Below are positions 48,925 to 60,439 of a DNA stretch of 64,000 nt, one piece after another. The translations under genes and the position numbers were made by a program. Every line of letters starts with the position of its first letter. The first letter of the stretch is position 1. Under the pieces are notes generated by a model. The model saw nothing but the letters and a program-made list of their open reading frames with translations. It did not search any database and was not told where the DNA came from. The stretch comes from Opisthorchis felineus (taxonomy: Eukaryota; Platyhelminthes; Trematoda; Opisthorchiida; Opisthorchiidae), in contig SJOL01005532.1 in the NCBI GenBank assembly GCA_004794785.1, positions 450,350 to 514,349 of the forward strand. The letters are read 5' to 3'.

Positions 48925-49580
48925 TTCCCATGCTGACAGTTCACTTGCCAGTGTTGACGTCTACCGAAGGACACCCCGATCATCTACATCCACGCTGGTG
49001 AACAACATGGGGACTTGGTATCCCAAGTCTGAGTGCAAACGTCCCGATGCAGCGGACAGCGCGTATGAAAAGCTTCTCTTTACCCAGTGCCGTGTACTAC
49101 ACAACGTGGTCAATGATTCCGCATTTGGAAAGTTTATTCGGGATCTCGGCCTTTCGATCCGAGTCCAAGGTGCGTGCGTGAACACCAAGGAAGAGCTGGT
49201 GGCTGCTTGGGACAATAGTCTACTCAACAGTCGCGGTTTACGAGAGTTGGTCGCTTCTCCTCTCTCTAATCGGTAGCTTGTGTTTCCAGAACGTGTTTCC
49301 TCGGATATTTATCCGCGGTATACAGCTCCGGTTCAACCTGCTTAGGACGAGAGTTACAAGCGACCGGCGTTGAAGAACATTTAGGATTGTTTGTCATTTC
49401 TTCGGTTGCTGGTCTTTACACGTTTCCATACCAAACATTCTTACATACGTTGGGATTTATCTTGTCTGACTGGAACTGTTAATGACACGCCTTTGGATGG
49501 GACGCTCCCCTCGTTTTATCTAATATTCTCCTGTACACCCTTCCACATCTATCGCTTGGATTTACTTATGTTTGTTTAAT
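48925..49580 (+). mobile_element. R2-like retrotransposon, C-terminal portion and 3' region
   Basis: The plus frame reads KLLFTQCRVLHNVVNDSAFG, then NTKEELVAAWDNSLLNSRGL and ELVASPLSNRWLVFP. A frameshift near 49290 then gives IRGIQLRFNLLRTRVTSDRR. The S-N-x-W-x-x-x-P...I-Q-L-R-x-N-L-L-x-T-R pattern is found between RT and the endonuclease in R2-clade proteins. The endonuclease itself is absent. 49380-49580 matches the 3' region of the R2-like fragment at 12590-12800. The internal part of the element, including RT, is deleted. Confidence 0.7.
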
Positions 49581-51632
49581 GCTAGGATCCAGTCATTGCT
49601 GACGCCGAATGGTCTGCTGAATGTACAGGATGATAGACTTTCACAGTGAAAAGCGTAAATGTGCGATGTACGAAACAATATCTGCAGGTTATACAGTTGG
49701 ATGAGATCTGAAGAAAATGAGTATCTGAATATGAGCTAACTAGCTACCCCGAAAGGATAGTTTACAGAGCGGGTTTAGCCAAAATTGCTTACTACTTTGG
49801 GGTGCCGGCCCTTACATATGGCAAATTCTGGGAAATAAATGACATATTTTAGGACGGCAGTTGGCCGGAAGTATATTGGGCACAAGGGTAGATAAGAAGC
49901 CAGAAAAAAACCTATGTTCACTTAAACCCAAGACGTGCAGAAAAGTGAGAGTCAAAGAAGGAAACTTTCATCCGATTGTACTCTTCGACGGTCGCGTTAT
50001 TTGTGCCATCTAAAACAGAATCTAGGAAAAATGTTAGAGCGCGAAAGGGAGAAGGGTGATATCGCAGAACTGGAGAGAACTTGGCAAGCGGCGTTATAGT
50101 ACCCTATACTGGCGGATGATGCCCTCTGGAAGTTCACCCCAATTGCTGCGGTTGTGATTTTCTCTATTTAGTTTGCCTTTTTCGTCGGTTAACACGTAAG
50201 ACCTTAGCCCTCATTATCACTAACCAAACTTGGTCCCCCCGTTTCCATTTGGTATCACGCACTGACCCAATTGAAAGATGTCAGTGCGGCTAGTGACCTC
50301 ACAGCGCTGCGGTGAACGGTGAAAACTGTTGACCAGAGGGACAGGTGACCACCTGATGAATTCCAACCGCGACAAAAGGCGTAGGGCATTGTTATTTAGT
50401 ATTTGTCATACTGTTATATATATATCTTCTGATGTGTTAACTGACCGCATCCGTCGCTGATCTTTTGACGCTGCATCCTCTAGCCCTTTGTGGTTCTTAC
50501 ATAATTACTGCCCGAGCGTTCTGTTTGTCATCAACCAATTCACTTGCGATCACCACCCTGCTGCACGCTATTAGTTTCCTTCTGCCTGTTGCTTGTTTAT
50601 CGTTTACTTGATTTCTGCGTTATATCACTTTGGAGATCGTCCAACCCGGACGACCAGCATTTAGAGTAGGTCCTTAGTACAGTCTAGTGACATGACCGCA
50701 AGGCTGCAGCAAACGAACTCCATTTTGTCTTGACTCTAGAGGGACTAAATGCTTACACGCGGTTTTGATGATAAGCTTCATAAAGCGAACTAAGCGCTTT
50801 ACACTGAGATCACCGGTTTCGGTACAACGAAGCACGCCTTTGGGCTAGAGTTTCCAACCAGCAGGAAACACAAAAGCTCAGCTGCCACCAGACTTCCATA
50901 ATTGGACTAGGACATTTTATCACAAGCGATTTTCCGATAGCATTACATATTGAAAGATATACTCCAATTAGAGTTCGTTGAGAGTGTGCGATGAAAGGTG
51001 CGACCATTTGTAATGACATGATTTGCTTCTGTTAACTTGGTAACATGACCTGGATTCTCGTGAACAGATAGGTCCTAACTAAGCATTGGACCCCGCGGAG
51101 GACAGCATAATTATCAAGCCGCAGGCTTTGGATCGTTCGGCTGTGGCACCCTTTTGGTCCACAGCTCTCATGCAACCGGGAAGAAGCACCAGGGTTGAGA
51201 TACCAGCAGACAGTAAACATAGAAGTAATCGAAAAGCCGGGAGGAACTCGAAAATAAGGACTTCCCGACCGGTAAGCCATGACTTTGAGTTGAAGTTTTG
51301 GAAAGCCATCGGATACCTAGTGGGTAATACATGCTAAGGTACCCGAAGGCCCAGCCACATAAGGTCTGTAACCATCACTGGGACTCACGGTCCCAAACCA
51401 CATCCCAATGGTGACGAAAGGTTTGTGTAATTAAGCTTTCCGGGAACAGGCCACATCTCTCTTATAAACTTACTTCTTATCCATTTTTAAACAACTTCAC
51501 GCAAGCAAACTTTCATGGATGTTCGGTAATAGCAGATAAGGAAACAAAATAAAATATAGAAGCTGCCCGTCACCTTTCAATTCAGAGCCGAACACTGTGA
51601 ACAGGAGCGACAATGACATTAAAAAAACTTAC
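49581..51632. other. CdsA intron, no element recognised
   Basis: Frames near 51032-51337 overlap on both strands without a motif. Confidence 0.4.
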
Positions 51633-51715
51633 CAAATGATCCCGTTAAATATGTTTTGAATTTGGAAATGCGAGCTGCAAACAACGAGCAGTAGGGTCAC
51701 ATGCGTCCACCCGAA
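51633..51715 (-). CDS. CdsA: phosphatidate cytidylyltransferase, 83-base exon
   Basis: Acceptor TGTGGCTAG and donor TTTG then GTAAGT (minus). It encodes FGWTHVTLLLVVCSSHFQIQ, then NIFNGII and two bases of a Trp codon finished by the next exon. Human CDS2 has FGWTHVTLL in the same place, followed by the NLFEGMIW segment, so phase and alignment both fit. Too short to stand out in an open-frame scan. Confidence 0.93.
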
Positions 51716-52340
51716 CTAGCCACATGAAGTTTGCATGGGATGAAAAAGACAGAAAAAACAATGTAAAATGGAAATGAGAAATAAACCAAAGCATAAAAAG
51801 TCAGAGTGAAGAAAACAGTTTGAAAGCCACGGCTTACAGTCTCCTCATCATGTCTCCCGAAAAAACGGTGATGTGCTGCAAACCTCCGGTTACCTCATAC
51901 TCCTGGCCTCGGGGAGCTTGGGACTAGGAACTTACTACTTCTGGAGTGAAATCGAATAATACTATAGAAAATCAGCTGTATAGCCAAATTAGACATAGAA
52001 AGTTGAATGGAATACGAGGCATATTCGAGAATACTCGCGCGGTTCTGTGACCATGGTTTTCATATTAGGGCAAAAAAAGTTGGTAGTGTTGGCTCAGAAT
52101 GTTAGTTGTGGTGACCAAGAACGCGGAGCATAATGATGGTTTAAAGAGACGCAAGCCTACGTGAATATCACCAAACCTAGCAACGTGATTTCTGCCACCC
52201 GGAGGACCGCAAGATGGGAGAAAGCATGTATAATGGCATATTGCCATGGTGAAGTCCAACCTATATTTATTTCAGGTGTTGGTGGTTGCAGGATTTTGTA
52301 GAATGCGCATTCACATGACTATAATTTTGAACAAGGGTCT
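51716..52340. other. CdsA intron, no element recognised
   Basis: No motif seen. Confidence 0.4.
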
Positions 52341-52344
52341 TCCT

Positions 52345-52530
52345 ATTCTGGCGCAATCATTCTGGTGAGTCCACATTAAAGGGGGCAAGCACTGGACCCG
52401 AATTTCGCTCCCATTAGAGCTCATCAGCAGTGTATATCCAATGGCCGTGCCGGGGTTTGAACTCCGCACATCTGACATTTATTTGCCGAACGAAGCGAAG
52501 CACGTAACCAGCACGCACACGTGCGACTGA
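52345..52530 (-). repeat. dispersed repeat with tRNA-like box, possible second SINE family
   Basis: The start (CATTCTGGTGAGTCCACATT, then GCACTGGACCCGAATTTCGC and TAGAGCTCATCAGCAGTG) matches 59388-59480. Near 52455 the minus strand shows GGAGTTCAAACCCCGG, a box B-like sequence. Box A is not clear. Confidence 0.5.
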
Positions 52531-53230
52531 CTCACCACTCAGCCTAACCAGGACAGGTTGAAGCTTGATCTCCACGCGCAGGTAACATGTACCAATCGAT
52601 CATCACCAATATCAGCTGTAACTACTGGTTTGAAGTCTATTAGTTACTTATCCGAGAGCCAACGTGGAAATGCAACGTTCAAATTACTCGTCAAACAACA
52701 CGAATACACCTGCCCAAGAAAAAGGACCTCCTTCAGAGAGACAAATTTCACCGTACCGAATTATTCCATTGCAATCCTTTTATCGAGGAAACGAAATCTA
52801 GAAGTAAACTCCAGAAGCCAACTCCAGGAACAATTGAGTTATCATCTCAGATGAAACGCCAGAATCTCACTACTCTGATCCCAACAGGCGATAGTCACGC
52901 GAAAATGACTGATTTCACTATCACTGCTGCTCACCGTCCCGCAACTTTAAGGGATTCTAAGTGGAAATTCGCTTGATCGAATGCTTAGAACGGTGGCAGT
53001 TTGGAGCCAACCGCATAGTTTCAATATGAATTAAAGAAGGTGAAAGTAGAAAAAGTGATTTGATAACGCATGATACGGCAATATTTGGCGAGTCCACAGT
53101 AGTTTTTTGTAGTATTGACTTACATCTTTCTCATACGACCATCTTTCGTCACTAATGTATGGCTAGCGGCACATAGATCATTCGTCTAACAAAATCGTTC
53201 AGCTGTAGCACCATTTCTGTGCCTAGCTGC
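52531..53230. other. CdsA intron, no element recognised
   Basis: The frame at 52558-52854 has no motif. Confidence 0.35.
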
Positions 53231-53234
53231 CATG

Positions 53235-53376
53235 CCAGCAGAAGGGGGCACGAGGGCTGGGTGCCAGGTTGCCCAAGCCTAGGCAGGAGCAGTCGAGATG
53301 CTGAGACTGAGTTCGAACCACGGACTTTCCGGTTCGTAAGCCGGTGCCTTACCCACTGAGCTATCTCGAGCCCAAG
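53235..53376 (-). repeat. tRNA-derived SINE
   Basis: On the minus strand the head reads GGGCTCGAGATAGCTCAGTG, then GGTAAGGCACCGG (box A), and GTGGTTCGAACTC (box B), a nearly complete tRNA head. The expected 3' acceptor strand is missing. It is replaced by a tail (GCTCCTGCCTAGGCTTGGGC, then AACCTGGCACCC) shared with the copies at 25.3 and 54.3 kb. A SINE is therefore more likely than a tRNA gene. Confidence 0.8.
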
Positions 53377-54264
53377 GTCATTCGTCTATAGTGAGCCAGT
53401 GAAAGAAACACTGAAGGCGTTATACGAGCTCATCAGGTAAATACACGAGTGTATGGTCCCTTATTACGCAAAGTTATCTGGAGGGTGATGGAAGCAGAAC
53501 TATTTGTTGCTATCTGACAAAGCTGTTGAGAACAATAGTTGACAACCAAAGTTTCACTAAACGAATGTAGGGGGTTCGTATCGGTCAGCACTCTCAAAAA
53601 GCACCTGGCGAGGAGGCATTTTGGTTCTCTTCTGGTGAGGAGAACACACTGGAAGCGTTGTCTGTGTCATGACAACCATAAATCCTGTCAAGTACAAAGT
53701 TATTGAGACAGTGTAAAGACAGCATCCGGTAAATAGAAGAGGCCTTGAAATGAATGCCAGATGAACATAATACGCTAACAGAACGAAACTGTCAAATATG
53801 ATTTTCCCAACAGTTTGGTTCCATTAAGTTTGTGCTAGGCTTGACCCTACCGGAAATCCCGCAGCATGTTTCGCGATGGCGACGATGGACAAATTCAATT
53901 AGATTGAACCCTACCCCGCCTTGAGCGAACGTAGAGTGCAATTCCCGTACAGACGATTCCAAGCTGCCACTTGATCCAACCCAAGCTACTCGCCATCCAG
54001 CAACCCCAACAGCTCTGACATAGTTTCTATTCTGCAACTTAAGTGGGCATCTCAAAGAATTTTCAGTTAACTTACCATAGATTGGTTTATCATTGCTGTT
54101 ATTTTATCATATTACCACATACTATCATATATAACATGTTACATACCAATAATTTTATTATTCTATTGAATAGAATCTGGTCTAGATTTGGACCCAGGTT
54201 CTTTATGTTTTCAATTTCGAAACGCTATTGATAATCAAAATGGTAATAATGGTAGCAATAGTAA

Positions 54265-54390
54265 TGCACAAGGGCTGATATTGCCAGGTTGTCCGAGGTT
54301 AGATAGGAGCGACTGAAAAGTCACAGTTCGACTCGAACCACGAACCTTCCCATCAGTAGCTTTACACCTTAACCGCTACCGTGGGTTCAT
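54265..54390 (-). repeat. tRNA-derived SINE, degraded
   Basis: Minus strand: a TAGCGGTTAAGGTG head (box A-like), GGTTCGAGTCGAAC (box B-like), then a tail with GCTCCTATCTAACCTCGG and ACAACCTGG, matching the copy at 53.3 kb in the same orientation. Confidence 0.7.
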
Positions 54391-56005
54391 TCTTGCTGTG
54401 TGGAAGAGGTTGTCCAGGTTGTCTAATGATTCATCCTTGTTCTGAAAATATGTAGACAAAATACGCGACCATCAATGCAACAGTCTCTAGAACCTTGCTA
54501 GATCAGACAACCAGAGTTCTTACTGCCGACCTACACTCTCATCAATGACATTAAATACATTCCGAAATGCCGTTCAAAAGATGACAGCATGCACTTATGT
54601 TCAAATTTAAATAGTTTCTACCGCAGCTACAACTCAAATTCCGTAACTGTGAAGCTCTGTTATCCTTGTACACTTCTAAGCCTCACCATAGAAGCAGTGG
54701 GACCCTCATTTTATTCGTAAAACTTATTCGGCCCTTCAAGCACAACCCATCCAGTCTATCACCCTCCGAGTTTTTCTTTTGCCTGGGAAAACATTCAGTG
54801 TAAAAGGGTTTATGGAATCACAGTTCATCCCAGATTTTAGGTTTCATCTTGGGCAACCGATTCTTGAGGAATATTATGTCCATTTGAGAGCTCCTCAATA
54901 GGCTTTATAACTAAGTTTTGCTGATTTCAAGCTAGCGCAAACTTTGCACTTCCAGTAGTTCATACTAGATTGCCGAGGCGAAATTGATTTAATGATTCTA
55001 AAACTGCCAGTCTCCTCAAGAAACCAACCTGACCGGAAACCTATGGACGGGTCGGCTAGCTGTATCGACACTGATGTGGCCTTACTCATCCACACCACCA
55101 GTAAAAGGATGGGAATTAGAGACAGTTTGAGCATTGTCGGTTTTCCAGGATAGGAGCCACGTGCGCTCAAGGCGGTTAACTGGGGACTCTGGGAACTATG
55201 GCTATCAGCCAGTCCTAGTGGCGGTCAAGCTGCCAATTTCCATCCCGGTTGCCTGAATGTGCATTTGAAGGCGTGGACGCCACCGCATGTGTTAGGCCAG
55301 CCTCTTTCTCTACTAAGAACATGGCTACGCAGCAGCGAAGCATCGGGGTCCAACAGGGATTTGATTGCTGATGAAGGCTTCGCAGTTTCATTCTCCCGGT
55401 TGCCTTTCCTCCTCCAGCCGAGTCGAATGCTGCTGATTCCGCCAAGAAGTAAATGATACTATGGACTGCTTTGCCATATTGATTCTTTCTGGAGTGGGGG
55501 ACCTGATTTACTTTATTATGTCTAAATTCTGTGAGAAGACAAGTCCGCACCATGCACATCGTGGACCGCAGTTACGCTCAACAAGTGACACCCTCAGCAT
55601 CACTCGGCTTTTGTCCACAGCTGTACTAGCATAAGCTGCGAAGCAGTGTGGGAGAGCCAAGCGCTAAGCAGAACAATTACATTGGTTATATCCGAATGAT
55701 ACCAACTACCAAATTCACCGGCATTGTCATCACGAGCTCATCGTTGACCATCATCGAGGCCGGAGTCCTCGGTTACCTCCACCTAAAATAACCCGTTCAC
55801 CGGAATGTGGCCCCAGTGGCACATAAACAGCTTATTAGAAACACAGGGTAGAGCTGAGCATCAGGTGGAAACTACAGACCGATGAGTTGTTCCACGGAGA
55901 CACGATGTGTCCACCAGCCAGAGATACCTTGAAGATCTGGTTATTGTATCTACTAAAACGTAAGGTTGCAAGGTGGGTATCCAGCATATGTTCTAGTAAC
56001 CGTAC
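54391..56005. other. CdsA intron, no element recognised
   Basis: Overlapping short frames at 54895-55559 (minus) carry no motif. Confidence 0.35.

Positions 56006-56007
<2 letters not shown>

Positions 56008-56040
<33 letters not shown>
56008..56040. repeat. 33-base C run
   Basis: Uninterrupted run of C. The poly-P and poly-G frames over it are artefacts. Its length in the assembly may not be exact. Confidence 0.95.
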
Positions 56041-56041
<1 letters not shown>

Positions 56042-56282
56042 CAAAAATGTGCTAAGAGGAGGATCAAGCGGCATGTAGTGTTATGCCATGTTAACTTGAG
56101 CAATGAAACAATAAACTTGAAAACGGAATATACGATATCGCAGAGTCAGTTAGGTGGGACTTATTTGAACAGGTATCTGGCCTCATGCAAGCCTGATAGT
56201 TACTAAGCTGTGGGCTTGGAACTGACCGGACCTTGATATTAGTATTTTAAAAAAACGAAATACTCCGGTCAACTCAACTTAC

Positions 56283-56402
56283 CAGCGTAAACTGTTTGAT
56301 GTAGTGCCTCTTCACTAGGCTCAAAACGAATAGTACAATGCCAGAGGAGTAGAATGAGTATGAGAGGAAGTGGTGGTGAGTAACAAGAGGTTGGAGAAAA
56401 TC
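56283..56402 (-). CDS. CdsA: phosphatidate cytidylyltransferase, 120-base exon
   Basis: Acceptor TTTACCACAG and donor ACGCTG then GTAAGT (minus). Exactly 40 codons in phase 0: [20 protein letters not shown], then [20 protein letters not shown]. Human CDS2 has LYLIGFCMFVLSLVKKHYRL at the matching place, so VLSLVK-HY is conserved. It encodes a membrane helix and the following basic loop. Confidence 0.95.
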
Positions 56403-57585
56403 CTGTGGTAAATAAACGAAAAAGCAACATGTAGGGTGCTAGATGACGTGAACAACATCGGTGGTCGTTCATATTTTGGTTAGGAAGAGAGTCAAACTAC
56501 CTTAAGGTTAAGCGGAGCACATGAATATGAAGTGGACAGTGCTGAGCTCCTTTGTTTAAAAACAGATGCTAAGAACCAGGTTGCAACAAATTGGCCGCAC
56601 GTGGAGTGATAAGCAAAACTCGTGACCTTCAGAACAAACAAAACGTGTTGTCATAACAGAATTTTCGCCCGCGTTAAAAAAGTAGGACGGTTCACATAAA
56701 AGATGGTTTAAGTCCTGCGACAAAAGGAGTACTACATTTTTCAATACTGGACCCTTCAAATTTTGAGAATAACCGAACAAAGCAACAAGGCGTGTAAATC
56801 ACTATTTTCAGCAAATTTCCAGCACACGTGAAGTCTTGAAACTGCGGATGCTCCGCTGCACTACTGGTTTTCGTGAATTTAGAATTTGTACGCCTAGGTG
56901 GGACCGTCAACACCGCCAGGATACGGACAACAACTTCTGAATTGCTGGATTCCCCTCCGGCCTCCTGTAAATGTTAGGCGGAATTCAACACCGCTCACAG
57001 TTTGGTGCTGCTACGGCCAAGAAGCCTAGCCCGCACGCGAATGGCCAAAAGACCGGGCCGCTTACCAGTCCAGCATCAGGGCGATTTGTCGAAATTCCGG
57101 AAACAACAGCCAATCATGATCCAGTATCTGCCAAATGCCGGTTGCCAATACCGCATCCAGAAGACGTCAGAATTTCCAGATTGTTGTCGCAGCATACACT
57201 GCATAAACGACGCGCTGTACGTGTGTGTTTGACCTGGTTTAGGGCGTTGTGTATCTTTGGTGGTTGATTTGACCACCAACAGCGAACTAAGCTGAGAAAA
57301 ACACCATTATTACATTAAACCACCACTATTCCGGTGTTTGAAGGTAAACCTTGACAGAGTAGACTGCATCACTTCAGATATCGGGGCTGCATTCACAGCT
57401 GTATGCAAACGGACAGTTGGGGCCACTGGCTGGTTTTCGAGAGCAGCTGAAGAACCCGCACCAGGGGAGCCCTACAGATTCACTAAGTAAACGAGAGATT
57501 TAGTTGAGTCTCCCGTGAAAACCTAATTGGCATGCAAATGAGTACTTCGCTAATTCCGTGAAATTTGGGATCAAGTAGCACATAA
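56403..57585. other. CdsA intron, no element recognised
   Basis: Open frames at 56971-57280 on both strands have no motif. Confidence 0.35.
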
Positions 57586-57587
57586 GG

Positions 57588-58250
57588 TTGAAGGATACTC
57601 GAGGACTGAGCCTACATGAGCCCCAAGAAGGGCGACCCCGGTCTGTGAACATACCCATTACAATTCAAGCAGAATCACTGGAGGTTGTTGAAGATCTTAC
57701 ATACCTCGGTAGTTGTATTAGCTGTGACGGAAGTGTGTCTGATGAAATCGGTGCACGAATCTCGAAGGCCAGAATCATGTTTGCTAATTTGCGTCCCTTG
57801 TTGCGTCCAAATAGCATGTTACCGGGTCTCAAGGATCGCGTGTACCAGGTTACAGTAAGGACTGCGTTGTAGTATGGCTGCGAAATATGGTCTGTGCGGA
57901 CAGATGATGTGAGGTGCCTTCTGGTTTTTGACCACCGATGTCTCAGAAGCGTTGCTGGCTTTGGATGACATCAACGGATTAGTAACGAGGTAATTAGAAA
58001 ACGGGTATTTGGTTATGCAGCAGGTACTTAAATCGCGGAAAACATCCAACACCGTCAACTGCGGCAACTCGGCCATGTGCTACGCATGCCGAAATACAGT
58101 CTACCGAGACGAGTGTTGTTCTCCGTGCCTCCTTCAGAATGGTGGAAACCGCGAGGTGGACAACGTATGGCTTCGCGCTCGGACGTGCAGGTAGATCAGA
58201 ATGCTTGTGATAGGCCAGCACCACCGCACTCATTCTCTTCTCTTTTCATT
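57588..58250 (+). mobile_element. LINE C-terminal fragment
   Basis: Plus strand: [93 protein letters not shown], then QLGHVLRMPKYSLPRRVLFS. It is the same family as the 44-45 kb copy, and less frameshifted. It lacks EN and RT core. A TA repeat follows directly. Confidence 0.88.
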
Positions 58251-58252
58251 TT

Positions 58253-58259
<7 letters not shown>

Positions 58260-58283
<24 letters not shown>
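58260..58283. repeat. TA microsatellite
   Basis: Twelve TA units immediately after the LINE fragment; simple-repeat tails are common at LINE 3' ends. Confidence 0.95.
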
Positions 58284-58374
58284 GACAGACGGGGTGGTTG
58301 TGCGGCAGTGAAGCATTAGTGTCAGTACTGTCATTGTCAATACTATCTTTGACAATGATGATGTCGATCAGTTG

Positions 58375-58800
58375 CTATTTCTTGCAATGTATCCAGCCAA
58401 GCGCGGAGGGGGTTACGCGACCCCATCCTGGAAGGCAGACAGCATTAACAACAGCTAAGCTCCTCGTAATCCCTTTCGCACTCTTTTGCCAAGTCATGCG
58501 CTGTAACCTCGTGGTTTTCACCATTCTGAAGAAGGCAGGTAGAACGACACTCGTCTCGGTGGACAACGTCTGGACATGCGCGGCATATGGTTGAGCCACC
58601 GCAGTCGATGCTGCTGAATGTTTTCCGCCCAGGCCTGTGCTGAGTGGAAGTGGAAAGTGTATGGCCTGACAACAAAGCATGGAAACACTAACCAGTAAAC
58701 GGAATCCGGTCGACAACTGCCGCCCCCTGGATGGGAGCCCCGGGACATAAATCGCCATTGGTTAGTGACACTGGCGGAAATGGTCCAATCGAGCAATCAG
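58375..58800 (-). mobile_element. LINE C-terminal tail
   Basis: Minus strand: HRLRWLNHMPRMSRRCPPRR, VSFYLPSSEW, then MTWQKSAKGITRSLAVVNAV and CLPGWGRVTPS. Matches the extreme C-terminus of the same LINE group (LGHVLRMP...RRVLF...MTWQRSMK...LPGWGPRD). It lies head to head with the previous copy. Confidence 0.75.
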
Positions 58801-59387
58801 TGGCGCTCGTTCATCAAAGCTATCGAGAGGTCAACTGTTTCAATGAATTGTGAAATGCAAGGTTCAGTAGATTTTTAAACGCACCAATAAGGTATGAGTG
58901 AGTAGATAGATAGAGGACAAAGCCAAGCAAAACAGTAAGTATAGTTCGAGAGTACAATCGATAACCAGAATAGAACGAAAGCCGGGTTGCAAGCAAATGA
59001 CACTTGATCACACTGACGACGAACAAAAATACACACCGATGAAATTTCGAAATAAGTTAGCGAATCAAGACGGGAAGCAACAAAAGGAAAACAATTCCAC
59101 GTCTCTCTCGCTCACCAGGAGACGACCTGTTGGGTTATTCATAGTCTGCCGAACACGAGTTCACATGACGATAAACATAAAATATGGACATGAACAACAG
59201 ATTAGGAAGAAAGAACATGTGACAAACATCGGTCTCTATAGATGTTACATAGTACTAAGAAGGTTCTTGTCCAGATGGAAAATATACCTGCATTACCTAT
59301 AAAGTTGTTATGTCATGTCAGGGGAATACGCTCCACATTTGCATTATTCTCATTCGAAATCCCCCTCTTGTCCTGATGCCACCATTC

Positions 59388-59485
59388 TGGTGAGTCCACA
59401 TCAAAGATGGGGAGCAGTGAACTTAGGTTCCACTCTTGTCAGAGCTCGATATCTCAAATATCGTCCCAACTGAATCATTAGACGG
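59388..59485. repeat. second copy of the dispersed CATTCTGGTGAG repeat
   Basis: Shares ATTCTGGTGAGTCCACAT and a TCAGAGCTCGATA-like stretch with 52345-52430. Copy length and ends cannot be set by eye. Confidence 0.5.
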
Positions 59486-59559
59486 TCTCTTTGCAACATA
59501 CTCAGTTGAAGAATGTCACGAACGAGGGATTGAGTTAAGTTCCTCGTTAAAAATTGTAT

Positions 59560-60100
59560 TTGGGAAATGCCAATTACGCTTGTGTATAAGTGAAATATTA
59601 GGCTGATGGAAACGCGGGGATTACGCCTACCCGATAGGCGAAACCAGTAGTGAGTTGTACAAAGCTTTCCTTTCCTTGATTTGAATCCGAGTTCAAAACG
59701 CTCGGTCCATCGTTGTAAAATGCGGCTTTGTGAATGGACAACAGATCCAGTTATTTCATGGACTTCTTCGTTTACCACAGAACCCCTTTGTATCGGCCTT
59801 TCGAATGAGTTGAAACAGCACGCGGTTATTTCCGACGGCAAGAGCCTTTTCCACTTCCCGGGCTTTTATCCCCACTATTTTCACGGCGGTTTCTCAAGCT
59901 CCAATTTCGGTCATCGTGTAGTATCAAACTGTTGCCATAATGGAATGTTTTTTCTTCGACAGGAGAGGCAGAGCGGGCAGGTCTATCCGTCAGTACTGTC
60001 ACTGAGTACATTTTCATCTATCAGGGTTGCCACCATTCTTTTATCTACGGTTATTGAAGAAAATGAAATTCGAGTTGGGGGGCAGGTCTTTGCTTCACTG
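59560..60100 (-). mobile_element. LINE fragment, linker between endonuclease and RT
   Basis: Minus strand: EVEKALAVGNNRVLFQLIRK near 59870-59800, then VVNEEVHEITGSVVHSQSRI and LQRWTERFELGF at 59780-59690. This corresponds to MEAFATGNNRALYQLVR, then LIHSQKRRLERRAEHFEEQF, in the 61.5 kb copy. The long plus frame at 59681-60148 is its antisense. Confidence 0.7.
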
Positions 60101-60285
60101 TCGGAAAACGAACGGTGCAGGACGTTGGTCTGTGCACAGGTGAATTAATTAACAACCACTGTCTGCTTTTGGATCATGAATGCTCGATGCCATCTAGATA
60201 TCCAATTGTGGCGCGCATGTTACCGGATGAAACTTGACATCTGTGCTTCTTTGGGGTGGGAGATGCGAAGTCTGGGAATGAATTT

Positions 60286-60350
60286 TGTCTTTCAGTTGGA
60301 AAACGCTTGGTACCGATTGAGTCATCGTTTTAGGGGAAGTCTGGGAAACA
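60286..60350 (-). repeat. Penelope flank fragment
   Basis: The reverse complement contains ACGATGACTCAATCGGTACC and AAGCGTTTTCCAACTG, matching the outer part of the flank at 22195-22240. No coding remains are attached. Confidence 0.5.
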
Positions 60351-60439
60351 AACGCCTTTGTTGGCATTCTTTGTGACACGCAGAAGTCGCAAATAGCCTG
60401 CACATTGTTGCTCGATGTGGGTAGACTTTGATTGTCCCT

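Noticed and set aside
53295..53376. A true tRNA gene on the minus strand
   Set aside because: Head and both internal promoter boxes are present, but the 3' acceptor strand does not pair and the tail is shared with other copies, so it is a SINE.
55835..56078. Frames with poly-P or poly-G
   Set aside because: Translation of the 33-base C run.
59681..60148. 155-codon plus-strand frame
   Set aside because: It is antisense to a LINE linker that is recognisable on the minus strand.
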